A stretch of DNA of 10,235 nt from Botryococcus braunii (Eukaryota > Chlorophyta > Trebouxiophyceae): NCBI GenBank assembly GCA_002005505.1, contig MVGU01002133.1:1-10235 (forward strand), written 5' to 3'. Position 1 is the first letter of the stretch. Each line of letters begins with the position of its first letter. The position numbers and the translations under genes were made by a program. The notes under the pieces are model-generated. The model searched no databases and had not been told where the DNA came from. It worked only from the letters and a program-made list of their open reading frames with translations. Below are positions 1 to 10,235 of the stretch, one piece after another.

Positions 1-296
1 ATTGCGTGCACTGCGCGTGACCCTTTTGCAGACGTCTCACTCACCAGACGTCTCAAGTCTTGATTGACGGCGTTTTAGCGGAATAGGAACGCGGATCGAG
101 CCCAGGTCACTACCATGGGTCCCACTCTGAAGTAGTGGACACTTTTACAGACAATGCTCCACAAACTGTTGAATGGGAGGGGCACGTGGCTTGTACCGCA
201 TGGAGCGACTGTGATAATGTCACATGGGCCATGCAGGAGGAGATGGTGGCGGGGAAGTATTGAGGCCGCCTTCGATGCGGCGCTGGCACCAAGCCT
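1..296. other. Left edge, no gene recognised
   Basis: No open frame here looks like a real protein. The one small structure is a direct repeat of AGACGTCTCA at 30-39 and 46-55, 16 bp apart, whose core AGACGTCT is a perfect palindrome. If the NFACT-type gene that begins to be visible at 920 has earlier exons nearby, this stretch would be intron or an unrecognised exon. I could not find the NFACT N-terminal or helix-hairpin-helix parts in any frame. Confidence 0.5.
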
Positions 297-431
297 TCCT
301 CGCCTTTTCCTCCACTTCTCTTTCCTCTTCCTCCCTCCTCCTCTCCCCCCCTTCCCCCTTCCCCCTCTCCTCCCCCCCTTCCCCTTCCCTCTCCCCCTCT
401 CCCTCCTTCTCCCTTTCCCCCTTCTTCTTCA
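297..431 (+). repeat. Polypyrimidine low-complexity tract
   Basis: Almost every base on the + strand is C or T, arranged as runs of CCCCTT, CTCCC and TTCC rather than as one clean unit. The overlapping open frames (Gly/Glu/Arg-rich on the minus strand, Ser/Pro/Leu-rich on the plus strand) follow from this composition and are not genes. Polypurine/polypyrimidine tracts of this length can adopt triplex structure, which is general knowledge and not shown here. Confidence 0.85.
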
Positions 432-594
432 CCTCTCCACTTGCGCATCTCCTGGTTGAGACATAAGCCAGCTTGGGCCCTGGTTGACAAATTCAGCAAC
501 CTGATAGCAGGCACGTGATGTCTCCGCATATCATATAAGAGTACCGCCTTCTTGCGGTGGACTCAACATCGAGGCCATGACCGGCGACCTGCGA

Positions 595-828
595 AACATT
601 TCACCACAGCACTTCCACTGGGATCTCACCAAGGCAATTCCCAATAAAATTTCAGCAACAACTTTTCCGGGCATTTCACCAGGCACTTTCCCGGGCCTTT
701 CACTAGGAACGTCCCCTGGCATTTCACCAAGCACTTCCCATGCAATTCCTCAAGCACTTCCCCAGGAAGATCACCAAGCACTTCCCTGGGCACTTCACCA
801 AGCCCCCACCAAGCAAGTCACCAATCTC
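595..828 (+). repeat. Degenerate 12-nt-period minisatellite
   Basis: The stretch splits into roughly twenty 12-base units that alternate between two flavours, close to TTCACCAAGCAC and TTCCCNGGGCAT, so a 24-bp higher-order period is also visible. Register is clean from 663 to about 810 and looser before that. Because 12 is a multiple of 3, the + frame reads as a 4/8-residue Pro/Ser/Gly-rich pattern, which explains the open frame 577-960; I do not call that a gene. If the splice acceptor at 918-919 is right, the array sits in the intron before the visible NFACT exon. Confidence 0.8.
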
Positions 829-919
829 GGGACCTGCATTCACAGAGGGGTGGCAGTGGATGGAGGGCAGCCATTGCAGAGGCCTCAGACAGATATGAAT
901 GGGAGGAGTTGGGGGCTAG

Positions 920-2165
<1,246 letters not shown>

Positions 2166-2772
2166 TCCAGTCTCAACAGTCATGACCGGGCGCGTAGATT
2201 TCGGCAGCATAACCCTCCTAGGAAGGCTCCAAGGAAGGTCTGGTCGGAAGGGAGACTGTTGTTATGGTCTGCCCTGCTGAAGATTACCGATTCGTGTGCA
2301 GTACGGGGCTCGGTCAAGAAACCTCAGAAGAGAGCTGCTACCCTCTTGCACCATTTCTTAGTGTCTCCATGCCATGCCAATATTGCAGCAAAATGCTGAG
2401 TTATGGACTTCGGACGTGTCGTGCAGCTTAGGCACAGATCGCATCAGTGAATAAGGCAAAGCCAGATTAACTTGAATGATCGGATGATTGTTACACGCTG
2501 CCCGTCACAGCTAGTGCTTGTCAGCCAACTAGTTATAATATTCATCCACACCTTAATCTCTTTTTAAATTTAACATAATGCATTTGAGAACAGTTCCTCG
2601 CAGATCTTAATCTCCAGTAGGGCCTTATGTCCTCTGGATTAGCACTTTCCAAGTGTTTAACGATCTACCTTGAGACTTACTACGCACCAGAGACATGTGT
2701 TTACTCTTGGCCAGTGCCCATCCAGACCCGGACTTATCTCCTGCTCTAATCCACAGTCTCGACGTATGTCGA
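2166..2772. other. Downstream of the NFACT-type gene, no gene recognised
   Basis: This follows the TGA of the NFACT-type gene and probably starts with its 3' untranslated region. No AATAAA is visible close downstream of the stop. Base composition drops from GC-rich to AT-rich, with an AT-rich patch near 2530-2580. No open frame of convincing character is present on either strand. Confidence 0.5.
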
Positions 2773-2936
2773 AGAAACCCGCGATTCACATCGTTTCAAG
2801 ATCGACTTTCTGTAAGATGTCTCTTGTGATAGCTTAACAGTTTGGAAACACAACAGAAACCCGTGATTCACATCGTTTCAAGATCGACTTTCTGTCAGAT
2901 GTCTCTTGTGATAGCTTAACAGTTTCAGTACACAAC
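2773..2936 (+). repeat. 82-bp tandem duplication
   Basis: Two adjacent copies, 2773-2854 and 2855-2936, match at 76 of 82 positions by eye. Four of the six differences fall together at 2844-2847 versus 2926-2929. Neither copy has an obvious open frame. High identity and head-to-tail arrangement indicate a recent tandem duplication. It does not resemble a CRISPR repeat: there is no spacer and no short palindromic unit. Confidence 0.95.
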
Positions 2937-3267
2937 ACAAAGTCATCATATGCTGTCAAGAAAACAAGTACTAGCTAAATTGATGGCGCAGCAGCCGTGA
3001 GCATGTTACACTGCCACTCATAGGATAACGTTCACCACTGGCGAAGAAGCCGCCAAAACGAGGCCCGACATTGCACAACGGTGAACACGCACGTTCCTTA
3101 GCACATGACACGACGAAGCGCCCATGCACTTGCGTGCAATATCATATTTCATCGTATCAGAATCGATGAGTTTCCAAGAAATCACACATACTGAGGCATT
3201 CACCCTCCCCCGCACACCATTACACCACACAGACACAACACACACGTGCACAAGAGAGACACGTGAG
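2937..3267. other. Intergenic stretch, nothing recognised
   Basis: Short open frames exist on both strands but none has recognisable motifs. The part around 3215-3265 is rich in CACA and CACG without forming a clean microsatellite. Confidence 0.45.
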
Positions 3268-3325
3268 AGTTCATGCATGTATGGCTTTAAAGTTCATGCA
3301 TGTATGGCTTTCATGCATGTATGGC
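3268..3325 (+). repeat. Three copies of TCATGCATGTATGGC
   Basis: The 15-base core is found exactly at 3271-3285, 3294-3308 and 3311-3325. The first two copies sit in a 23-bp repeat (AGT plus core plus TTT), and the third follows with a 17-bp step, as if one linker had been shortened. The core contains the palindrome ATGCAT. Confidence 0.95.
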
Positions 3326-3753
3326 AAATTTGCTATCGCTGAGATGATGCTTGTTAACGTACGCGTGCCAGCAGATGCGAATCCTGCCCTACCCTGAGTG
3401 GCTCAAAAGCCCCATCTTGAACCGGTCATCGAGCCACCATCACCCTGGCCCCGCCAGGCCTGCCAGAACTAGTTCGCAAAAATGGGACAGGAACACGGCC
3501 AACCCCTGCCCAAGACCATGTCACATGGGCACTCGTCGCATCGGACGAACCCCACGTGTGCACAGCAACAACCGCTGCCCGGCCGGCTTCAGCATTCCAT
3601 TTCGAAGAACTCCATTCCAATCCTATGTGAACCCAAGTGGGGCTTAAACAAGACAAAACACCAAAACAAAAGTCCCGGCCGACCTCCGCACGAAGAACTC
3701 CCGTGCACTAGCAAAAGCATCACACCTGTCAGACCTGCTTCGCTGACCACTCG
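3326..3753. other. Region 3' of the LRR gene, no separate gene recognised
   Basis: The minus-strand LRR gene ends at 3754, so this is probably its 3' untranslated region and flank. Overlapping open frames (3351-3647 on +, 3426-3656 on -) show no recognisable motifs. No AATAAA on the minus strand was seen just below 3754. Confidence 0.45.
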
Positions 3754-5353
3754 TCAAGTATCCTCAGTTCGCAGGGCAGGAAGGCCCATTTCATGCAAGC
3801 CGGCATTCAGAAGTGCCCAAGCATCCTCGTTCAGGCGCCACGGCCAGACTGAGAGGTAGGACAAATGGCGCAGGGTCGATAAAGGGTGGACCACTTTCCA
3901 AGGCATGGCCCATTTTGCACCGCTGATGGCTCCACATTCGAGCGACAGCCGTGTCAGCCTTGTGAGGCGGCCCAGGATACGCATATGCTCGTGGCGGCCT
4001 TCCATGCCATTGTGATCATGGAGGGTAAAACACAATCCCAGGTTTTCCAAATGTGTGAGATTCGACAGGAAAGCCAGTGACTGCTGAGGGTAGGCCTTAA
4101 ACTCAGAATGCACTAGCAATTCAAGCTTGGTGAGCTGTGTGGCGCTCTGGAGGCCGTTGCTTAGTTGACCGACAAGCGACCCGCGCACCAAGAGAGACAA
4201 GCTTTCGATTAAAGGTAACGACGAACACAGCGCTGCAGCATTGGCGGGTACTTCTGAAGCCAGTGTAGCGTTTAAGCAGCGGAGGGCGGTGAGCGGGGAA
4301 GCCCGCAGAGCCCCGGCCTCGATATGGACCTCCCACGTGACCATAAACTTCGTAGCGGACCTCACTATGCCCGTCAAGAAAGACAAACGGGCAAGAAGCT
4401 GCAGGAATCTCGGGTGGACAATGTTCAGATCGCCCCCCAGCTCACGGAGGCTCGTCAAGTGAGAGATGTGCTTCATGTCATCGAAGCCAAGTCGCCCATG
4501 CCAAGGAGTATTGGAGACATGCAAAACTTGCAGGTCATGAAGGGTACTGAGGTCCATGAGCGGAACTGTACCTTTCTCAAGCCAGCACAGCTTGAGGCAA
4601 GAGAGAGCTGTGAGGAATGAAATGATGCTGAGTGGGTGGCTATTATCGAATGGAAGAAACTCCAGAGACCGCAGACGGGAGAAGGCCGGGAGGCTGTCAA
4701 CCAAGGGGGCAAAATCCCTCATCTCGAAGCAATCAGGCGTGACACAGAGCTCCACCAGTGATGTCCATTTGCAGATCGCGGCTCGGTCCTGGGCCACACG
4801 TTGCTCCATGAACAGCAGCGTTCATCCAACACAAGGCGAACAGCCACCCCTGGGGGGCACATTGCGTGTAGAGAAGACAAGTCCGGTAGTGGTTTGATTT
4901 GAGACCAATTAAAAATTGGAGGTATACGGATCGACACGACAAGTAGAGTGAGGCCAGGTAGCTGACAGTATGAAGAAACCTGCGCCAGTCTGCGGATGAG
5001 GGCCTCTGGTTCACGTGAAGTGAGATGCTGTTTACCACCAAAGGGGTCGGTGGCAAGGAGACCAGCCCGTGCTGCGGGGTTGTGTCCAGCTTGATCGACT
5101 CCAGGGCTGTGAGCCGCTCGAAGCCCTTCAGCAAAATCGGCTGGAGCGACTCATCGTAGTTTCTGAATGTCGATATATTCAACCTGGTTAGACATCCGAG
5201 AGTAGCACTCCTGGCACGGCGTCCGGCAAGGCGTACTGACCTCAGATCGAAAGATTCCAAGCTAGCGAATACCATAGCGTCCAAGTCACGAGCTCCGGGA
5301 AGCTCCAGCAGGGTTTTCGATGCCCTGAATGCAGAATGGTCATCGTCTTGAGG
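3754..5353 (-). CDS. Leucine-rich-repeat protein, at least two exons, 5' end unresolved
   Basis: The 3' exon (4788 down to 3754) is open from the stop at 4822-4824 to the TGA/TAG-type stop at 3754. Counting from the ATG at 4807-4809 it has about eleven LxxLxL strands, for example near residues 46-51 (LRSLEF), 69-74, 93-98, 226-231, 254-259 and 285-290 (LTRLSL), spaced about 20-30 residues apart. The 5' exon (open from 5353; splice-limited start 5324) adds more, such as LESFDL, LTRLNI, LTALESIKL and LASLYL. The frames are offset, so I join them by an intron at 4927-4789: TCC|GTATAC to GGCCCAG|GAC, both in phase 0. The ATG at 4807 would then be intronic. The pyrimidine-rich acceptor TTCTGCATTCAG|G at 5325 suggests another exon further upstream. 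LRR arrays form curved binding surfaces; partner and location cannot be read here. No kinase, NB-ARC, transmembrane or F-box part is visible. Confidence 0.75.
4789..4927 (-). other. Proposed 139-nt intron in the LRR gene
   Basis: On the minus strand the sequence starts GTATAC and ends GGCCCAG. Removing it joins the two LRR frames in phase 0 and puts the LASLYL and LVELCV strands 20 residues apart, a normal LRR spacing. Without splicing, the upstream frame runs 27 codons past the acceptor and stops at 4735 in non-LRR sequence. The alternative is a frameshift in a single exon. Confidence 0.5.
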
Positions 5354-5534
5354 TCATGTTGTTTCGGATGGAAAGGGAATTGGCAATTAACCAACTTTTG
5401 TAAGCCGGACTTACCCTCAATTCACCTTCCCACTAAGAGGAAGATAGACAAAGGACACAAACTCACCAAATATCACAATCTCTCTCAAAATCCTGTGAGA
5501 AAACCGAGTGAGCAATGCACAAATGCACATACAT
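5354..5534. other. Probable intron sequence upstream of the LRR exon
   Basis: On the minus strand this precedes the acceptor at 5325 and has no open LRR-like frame. It is AT-richer than the exons on its left, as expected for intron sequence. A donor matching the acceptor phase was not found. Confidence 0.35.
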
Positions 5535-5556
5535 ACACACACACACACACACACAA

Positions 5557-5618
<62 letters not shown>
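5535..5618 (+). repeat. (CA)n microsatellite with an ACGC/AAGC tail
   Basis: There are about 40 CA units with one interruption (AATC near 5555). They continue into a degenerate ACGC/AAGC/ACTC stretch to about 5670. The His-Thr and Val-Cys repeat frames across it are artefacts. It lies in the probable 5' intron or leader of the minus-strand LRR gene. Confidence 0.95.
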
Positions 5619-5622
<4 letters not shown>

Positions 5623-5815
5623 GCACGCAAGCAAGCACGCGCTCATGCACGCACGCACTCACGCAGGCACGCATTCACAACATGCATACATGTTGGCAGA
5701 GGATAGTGCAGCGTCCAATATACGCCATATAGGTTCATTACGATCGCTATGAAGTCCTCACAATTAAGGCAACACCTTTCGCTCACACCTGTTGACAATG
5801 CCTGCCCACCTGGTG

Positions 5816-5826
5816 TTTATATAACC
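5816..5826 (-). promoter_or_regulatory. TATA-like box, candidate promoter of the LRR gene
   Basis: The minus strand reads GTTATATAAAC, a good TATA match, placed upstream of the LRR exons. A start about 30 nt downstream would lie near 5785. An ATG at 5738-5736 is followed by a strong donor (CTGC|GTGAGT) at 5662, but the phase does not fit the acceptor at 5325, so the first exon is unresolved. The box is nearly palindromic and could serve either strand. Confidence 0.35.
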
Positions 5827-5871
5827 TGAAATGCTTGTTAACAGCGCTGTTCAGGGGTCAGACGTGGCACA

Positions 5872-5877
5872 TATAAA
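5872..5877 (+). promoter_or_regulatory. TATA box, candidate promoter of the 5943 ORF
   Basis: TATAAA in the context CACATATAAACC lies 71 bp before the ATG at 5943. Transcription would start near 5905, giving a 5' leader of about 40 nt. Confidence 0.4.
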
Positions 5878-5942
5878 CCTCTACTGAGGGACGGGAATGT
5901 GCTAAGTACAGAGAAAAGAAAACAGGATACTCGGTGGCAAGT

Positions 5943-6395
5943 ATGGCAGAACTTTCACAAGCTCCCATGTTTTTTGGCACAGTAGTTAGAGCCCTGAAAC
6001 ATTTGGGACGCGAAAGAGGGAGGAGAGTGCGGGACTTACTCGTTCAAGTCGATGGGCGTCTCCCCAATTTTGGGGCTTTCACTCGGGTAAGGCTTGTCGG
6101 CCATCAGAAAAAGTCAAGAAATGGTTACTCTACTCCAGTGAACAACAAGCACGATGAGCTAAAAACACAAGCACCTGCAGATCCCCACATCTATTGTTAC
6201 GTCATTCCTGTACTAGCACCTTTTCGCATCCAACATCTGATGGCTCGAGGTTTACAAATCAATATTTGCCTCCCTCAAGTCAATGAGGTTCGTTCGGAAC
6301 TCCGTTCATGGCTGCCGCACGCTGGGTGGCCTAGAACGATGGACCTCGAAAGACGTTTTGAGGGAAAGGGCACCAGACTCCCGTCTGTAAGTTAA
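5943..6395 (+). CDS. Unrecognised 150-codon protein
   Basis: I do not recognise this protein. I chose the ATG at 5943; an in-frame GTG nine bases upstream is also open. The N-terminal third is basic (HLGRERGRRVRDLLVQVDG), the middle is polar and lysine-rich, and a hydrophobic patch (YCYVIPVLAPF, about residue 86) follows. I see no signal peptide and no clear membrane helix. Support for a real gene is positional: a TATA box 71 bp upstream and AATAAA ten bases after the stop. Two good donors lie inside it, CGG|GTAAGG at 6087 and TCT|GTAAGT at 6387, the latter just before the stop. The frame may therefore be a first exon spliced onward, possibly to the acceptor TTTGCTTCAAG|G at 6494/6495. In that frame only ten more codons follow before a stop. 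Confidence 0.4.
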   Translation: MAELSQAPMFFGTVVRALKHLGRERGRRVRDLLVQVDGRLPNFGAFTRVRLVGHQKKSRNGYSTPVNNKHDELKTQAPADPHIYCYVIPVLAPFRIQHLMARGLQINICLPQVNEVRSELRSWLPHAGWPRTMDLERRFEGKGTRLPSVS

Positions 6396-6404
6396 ATGGG
6401 ACTT

Positions 6405-6410
6405 AATAAA
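6405..6410 (+). terminator. AATAAA polyadenylation-type signal
   Basis: The hexamer lies ten bases past the TAA of the 5943-6395 ORF. That is close to the stop for a 3' end, and the motif is common in AT-rich DNA, so the assignment depends on the ORF being real. Confidence 0.35.
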
Positions 6411-7130
6411 ATAACCTTAAACTTATTGTGGAATATTCATTAATGGGCTATCAGATACCTAGTTGAGGCACTTCAACCGTTTCTTTGCTTCAAGGGGCTC
6501 TTTGTTTGGAATTTCACCCATTTATGAAATATGTCTTAGGAAAGGCGTGCAGCAACTCTATCATATGTGCAACAGCAGCTGCGAGTGAGTTTTGGTGGAC
6601 TTGGACGATGCATCACATTTCCGGAGTCAATGAAGTATGTCGCTTCTTTGGAAGGCCACTGGGGTGGTCACCCTGCTGTCTATGCTAATAGCTATCTGTA
6701 GGATTGCTGAGACAGTTTGCAGCACACACAGCCTGTTATAGATGACAGTGCCCGTTCATTGTCCCTCATGAAACAAGATGAATGTGTAGCCATCATATCG
6801 TTATGCTGTGCACGCGTACACGTGACGTACATGTGAGTTGTGTCATGCACAGATCAAACTCTGCTACTGCTGCCTCCATAAGCATTCTTTATCGTATACA
6901 TGATTATTTCCAATGATTACTTGTCAAGATTAACATTTCTGTTCACATTGGTAGTCAGAAGACATTTTATGCGTTTCGTGCTTTGCATTTATGATGCGGT
7001 GTTTAATGTGGTGGCAAAGGAAGAGAGAGAGAGACGAGACACCAGTCAGGTTAGAGCATTCAGCGGAATCTGTTACAAGCCGGTCAGCACCGGGACTTCC
7101 TTCGACGCCAAGACGCGTGCCACTTTCCAG
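6411..7130 (+). other. Mostly non-coding, one possible exon near 6495-6633
   Basis: A pyrimidine-rich acceptor (CCGTTTCTTTGCTTCAAG) ends at 6494, and a donor GAA|GTATGT lies at 6634. The segment between is open in one frame (ALCLEFHPFMKYVLGK...), but that frame does not match the phase left by the donor at 6387, and the protein is unfamiliar. The rest, including a short GA run near 7023, shows nothing. Confidence 0.25.
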
Positions 7131-9477
<2,347 letters not shown>

Positions 9478-10105
9478 ATGAAACATGCATGAGAATATCC
9501 AAGAATAGTCTTGAAAACGTTTCATGTATGTCTATAAACTGTCCTGTAATGTTCTTTACCCATCCCAAAAAGCACCCTCATAATACCTGGTGTCTGTCCA
9601 TACTGGTCACGGGACTTACTTGAACTTATCCCAGAAACATCCTGAAAACGATACAAGGACATCACGAATTTATCCTAGGATCTTCTCCTTAAGACCTCTC
9701 GGGATGTCCTGGACACGTCCTGAAAATATCTGGAAACTATCCCAGGTATCGTCTCGTCAGGACCTCTCGGGATGTCCTGGACACGTCCCGAAAATGTACC
9801 AGACGTCCCTCGAAGCGGGACATAGCTATCCAGGACATCCTAGAAGGTACCCAGTGCCGCTCAGATTATATTCGGGACCTTTGTTTGAAATGGTCCTGAA
9901 ACCATCCCATAAACACACTGTAATGTATCTGGAAACATACTGGGAAATGTCTTGGGATCTTTCTGGCATACTTTCAGTAACATTCCAAGTTTTTTTGGTA
10001 TCATGTCAACACCTACAACATCTAGGATGTTGTTGGGATACTTCCAGGACAATTAGGACCTTTCAAGGACGATTTGAACCTTTTCAGGTCAAAACTCGTC
10101 CTGCC
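9478..10105 (+). repeat. Degenerate minisatellite with an 11-nt period
   Basis: Cutting the sequence every 11 bases gives more than fifty units resembling GAAACATCCTG, for example GAAAATATCTG, GAAACTATCCC, GAAACATACTG and GGAAATGTCTT, with only occasional 10-, 12- or 13-base units. Inside it, about 36 bp at 9693-9728 recur at 9761-9796, 68 bp apart, with two or three differences. The 177-codon open frame at 9590-10123 follows from the array: three units make 33 bases with no stop in the consensus, giving an 11-residue pattern. I do not call it a gene. Confidence 0.85.
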
Positions 10106-10235
10106 AGTGATATATCGTGCTGACCGCGAGGGGGGGGGGGGTGGTTGAATTCTGCGGTACACGAAGGCAGTAACGGCAGCTGATGGCAAGCTCCGGAGCA
10201 GCACGACCACAGCGAGGCCTGCAATGGGCTCGTGG
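10106..10235. other. Right edge with a G12 run, no gene recognised
   Basis: A run of twelve G lies at 10130-10141. The last 94 bp return to GC-rich, exon-like composition, but the piece is too short to assign. It could be the border of another exon cut by the window edge. Confidence 0.4.

Noticed and set aside
110..529. A Gly/Glu/Arg-rich 139-residue minus-strand frame
   Set aside because: Composition artefact of the polypyrimidine tract at 297-431.
2773..3325. A CRISPR-like array
   Set aside because: The 82-bp units are adjacent without spacers, the 15-bp units are only three with unequal steps, and the context is eukaryotic.
4719..4937. A second short minus-strand protein overlapping the LRR intron
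   Set aside because: It is the third frame over the proposed intron and has no LRR strands.
3754..5353. Calling the LRR gene an NLR-type immune receptor or an F-box protein
   Set aside because: No NB-ARC, TIR, coiled-coil or F-box sequence is visible. LRRs alone do not decide function.
5663..5738. A first exon of the LRR gene (ATG at 5738, donor at 5662)
   Set aside because: The donor leaves one base of a codon, whereas the acceptor at 5325 needs two, so the frames do not join.
5336..5752. His-Thr repeat proteins over the CA tract
   Set aside because: Microsatellite translation; no conserved flanking domain.
9590..10123. A 177-residue + strand protein
   Set aside because: An 11-nt repeat without stops in its consensus produces such a frame automatically. 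The 11-residue pattern matches the translated consensus.

Overview
The window is nuclear eukaryotic DNA. Its genes are split by introns with GT/AG borders, it has TATA boxes and an AATAAA signal, and it carries long microsatellites and degenerate minisatellites. The best taxonomic clue is a gene tail at 920-2165. Its protein resembles the cyanobacterial/plastid branch of the NFACT (RqcH-like) family, so a photosynthetic eukaryote, probably an alga of the green or streptophyte lineage, is my inference. I cannot name the species.

Layout. Positions 1-919 hold no recognisable gene; they contain a polypyrimidine tract (about 297-431) and a 12-nt-period degenerate minisatellite (about 595-828). Positions 920-2165 (+) carry the last two exons of the NFACT-R (DUF814) gene. 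They are separated by an 894-nt intron filled with a 21-bp minisatellite and a (GA)n/(GGGA)n purine tract. A one-base G insertion appears to break the first of these exons. Positions 2166-3753 have no convincing gene but hold an 82-bp tandem duplication and a small TCATGCATGTATGGC repeat. Positions 3754-5353 (-) carry a leucine-rich-repeat protein in at least two exons, with its 5' end missing or not recognised.

Positions 5619-5942 look like a divergent promoter region with TATA-like boxes for both strands. On the + side it precedes an unrecognised 150-codon ORF (5943-6395) that is followed directly by AATAAA. From 6411 to 9477 the DNA is mostly non-coding: a (TG)n tract, a 747-nt (CT)n tract and a few isolated exon-like segments. 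Positions 9478-10105 are a roughly 630-bp degenerate repeat with an 11-nt period. The window ends with a G12 run and an unassigned 94 bp.

The genes show no sign of acting in one pathway. NFACT-R proteins belong to ribosome-associated quality control, and the LRR protein is a generic binding scaffold. I found no evidence of a new defence, mobile or biosynthetic system. The observations most worth checking are the broken NFACT exon, its purine-tract intron, and the 11-nt-period array.
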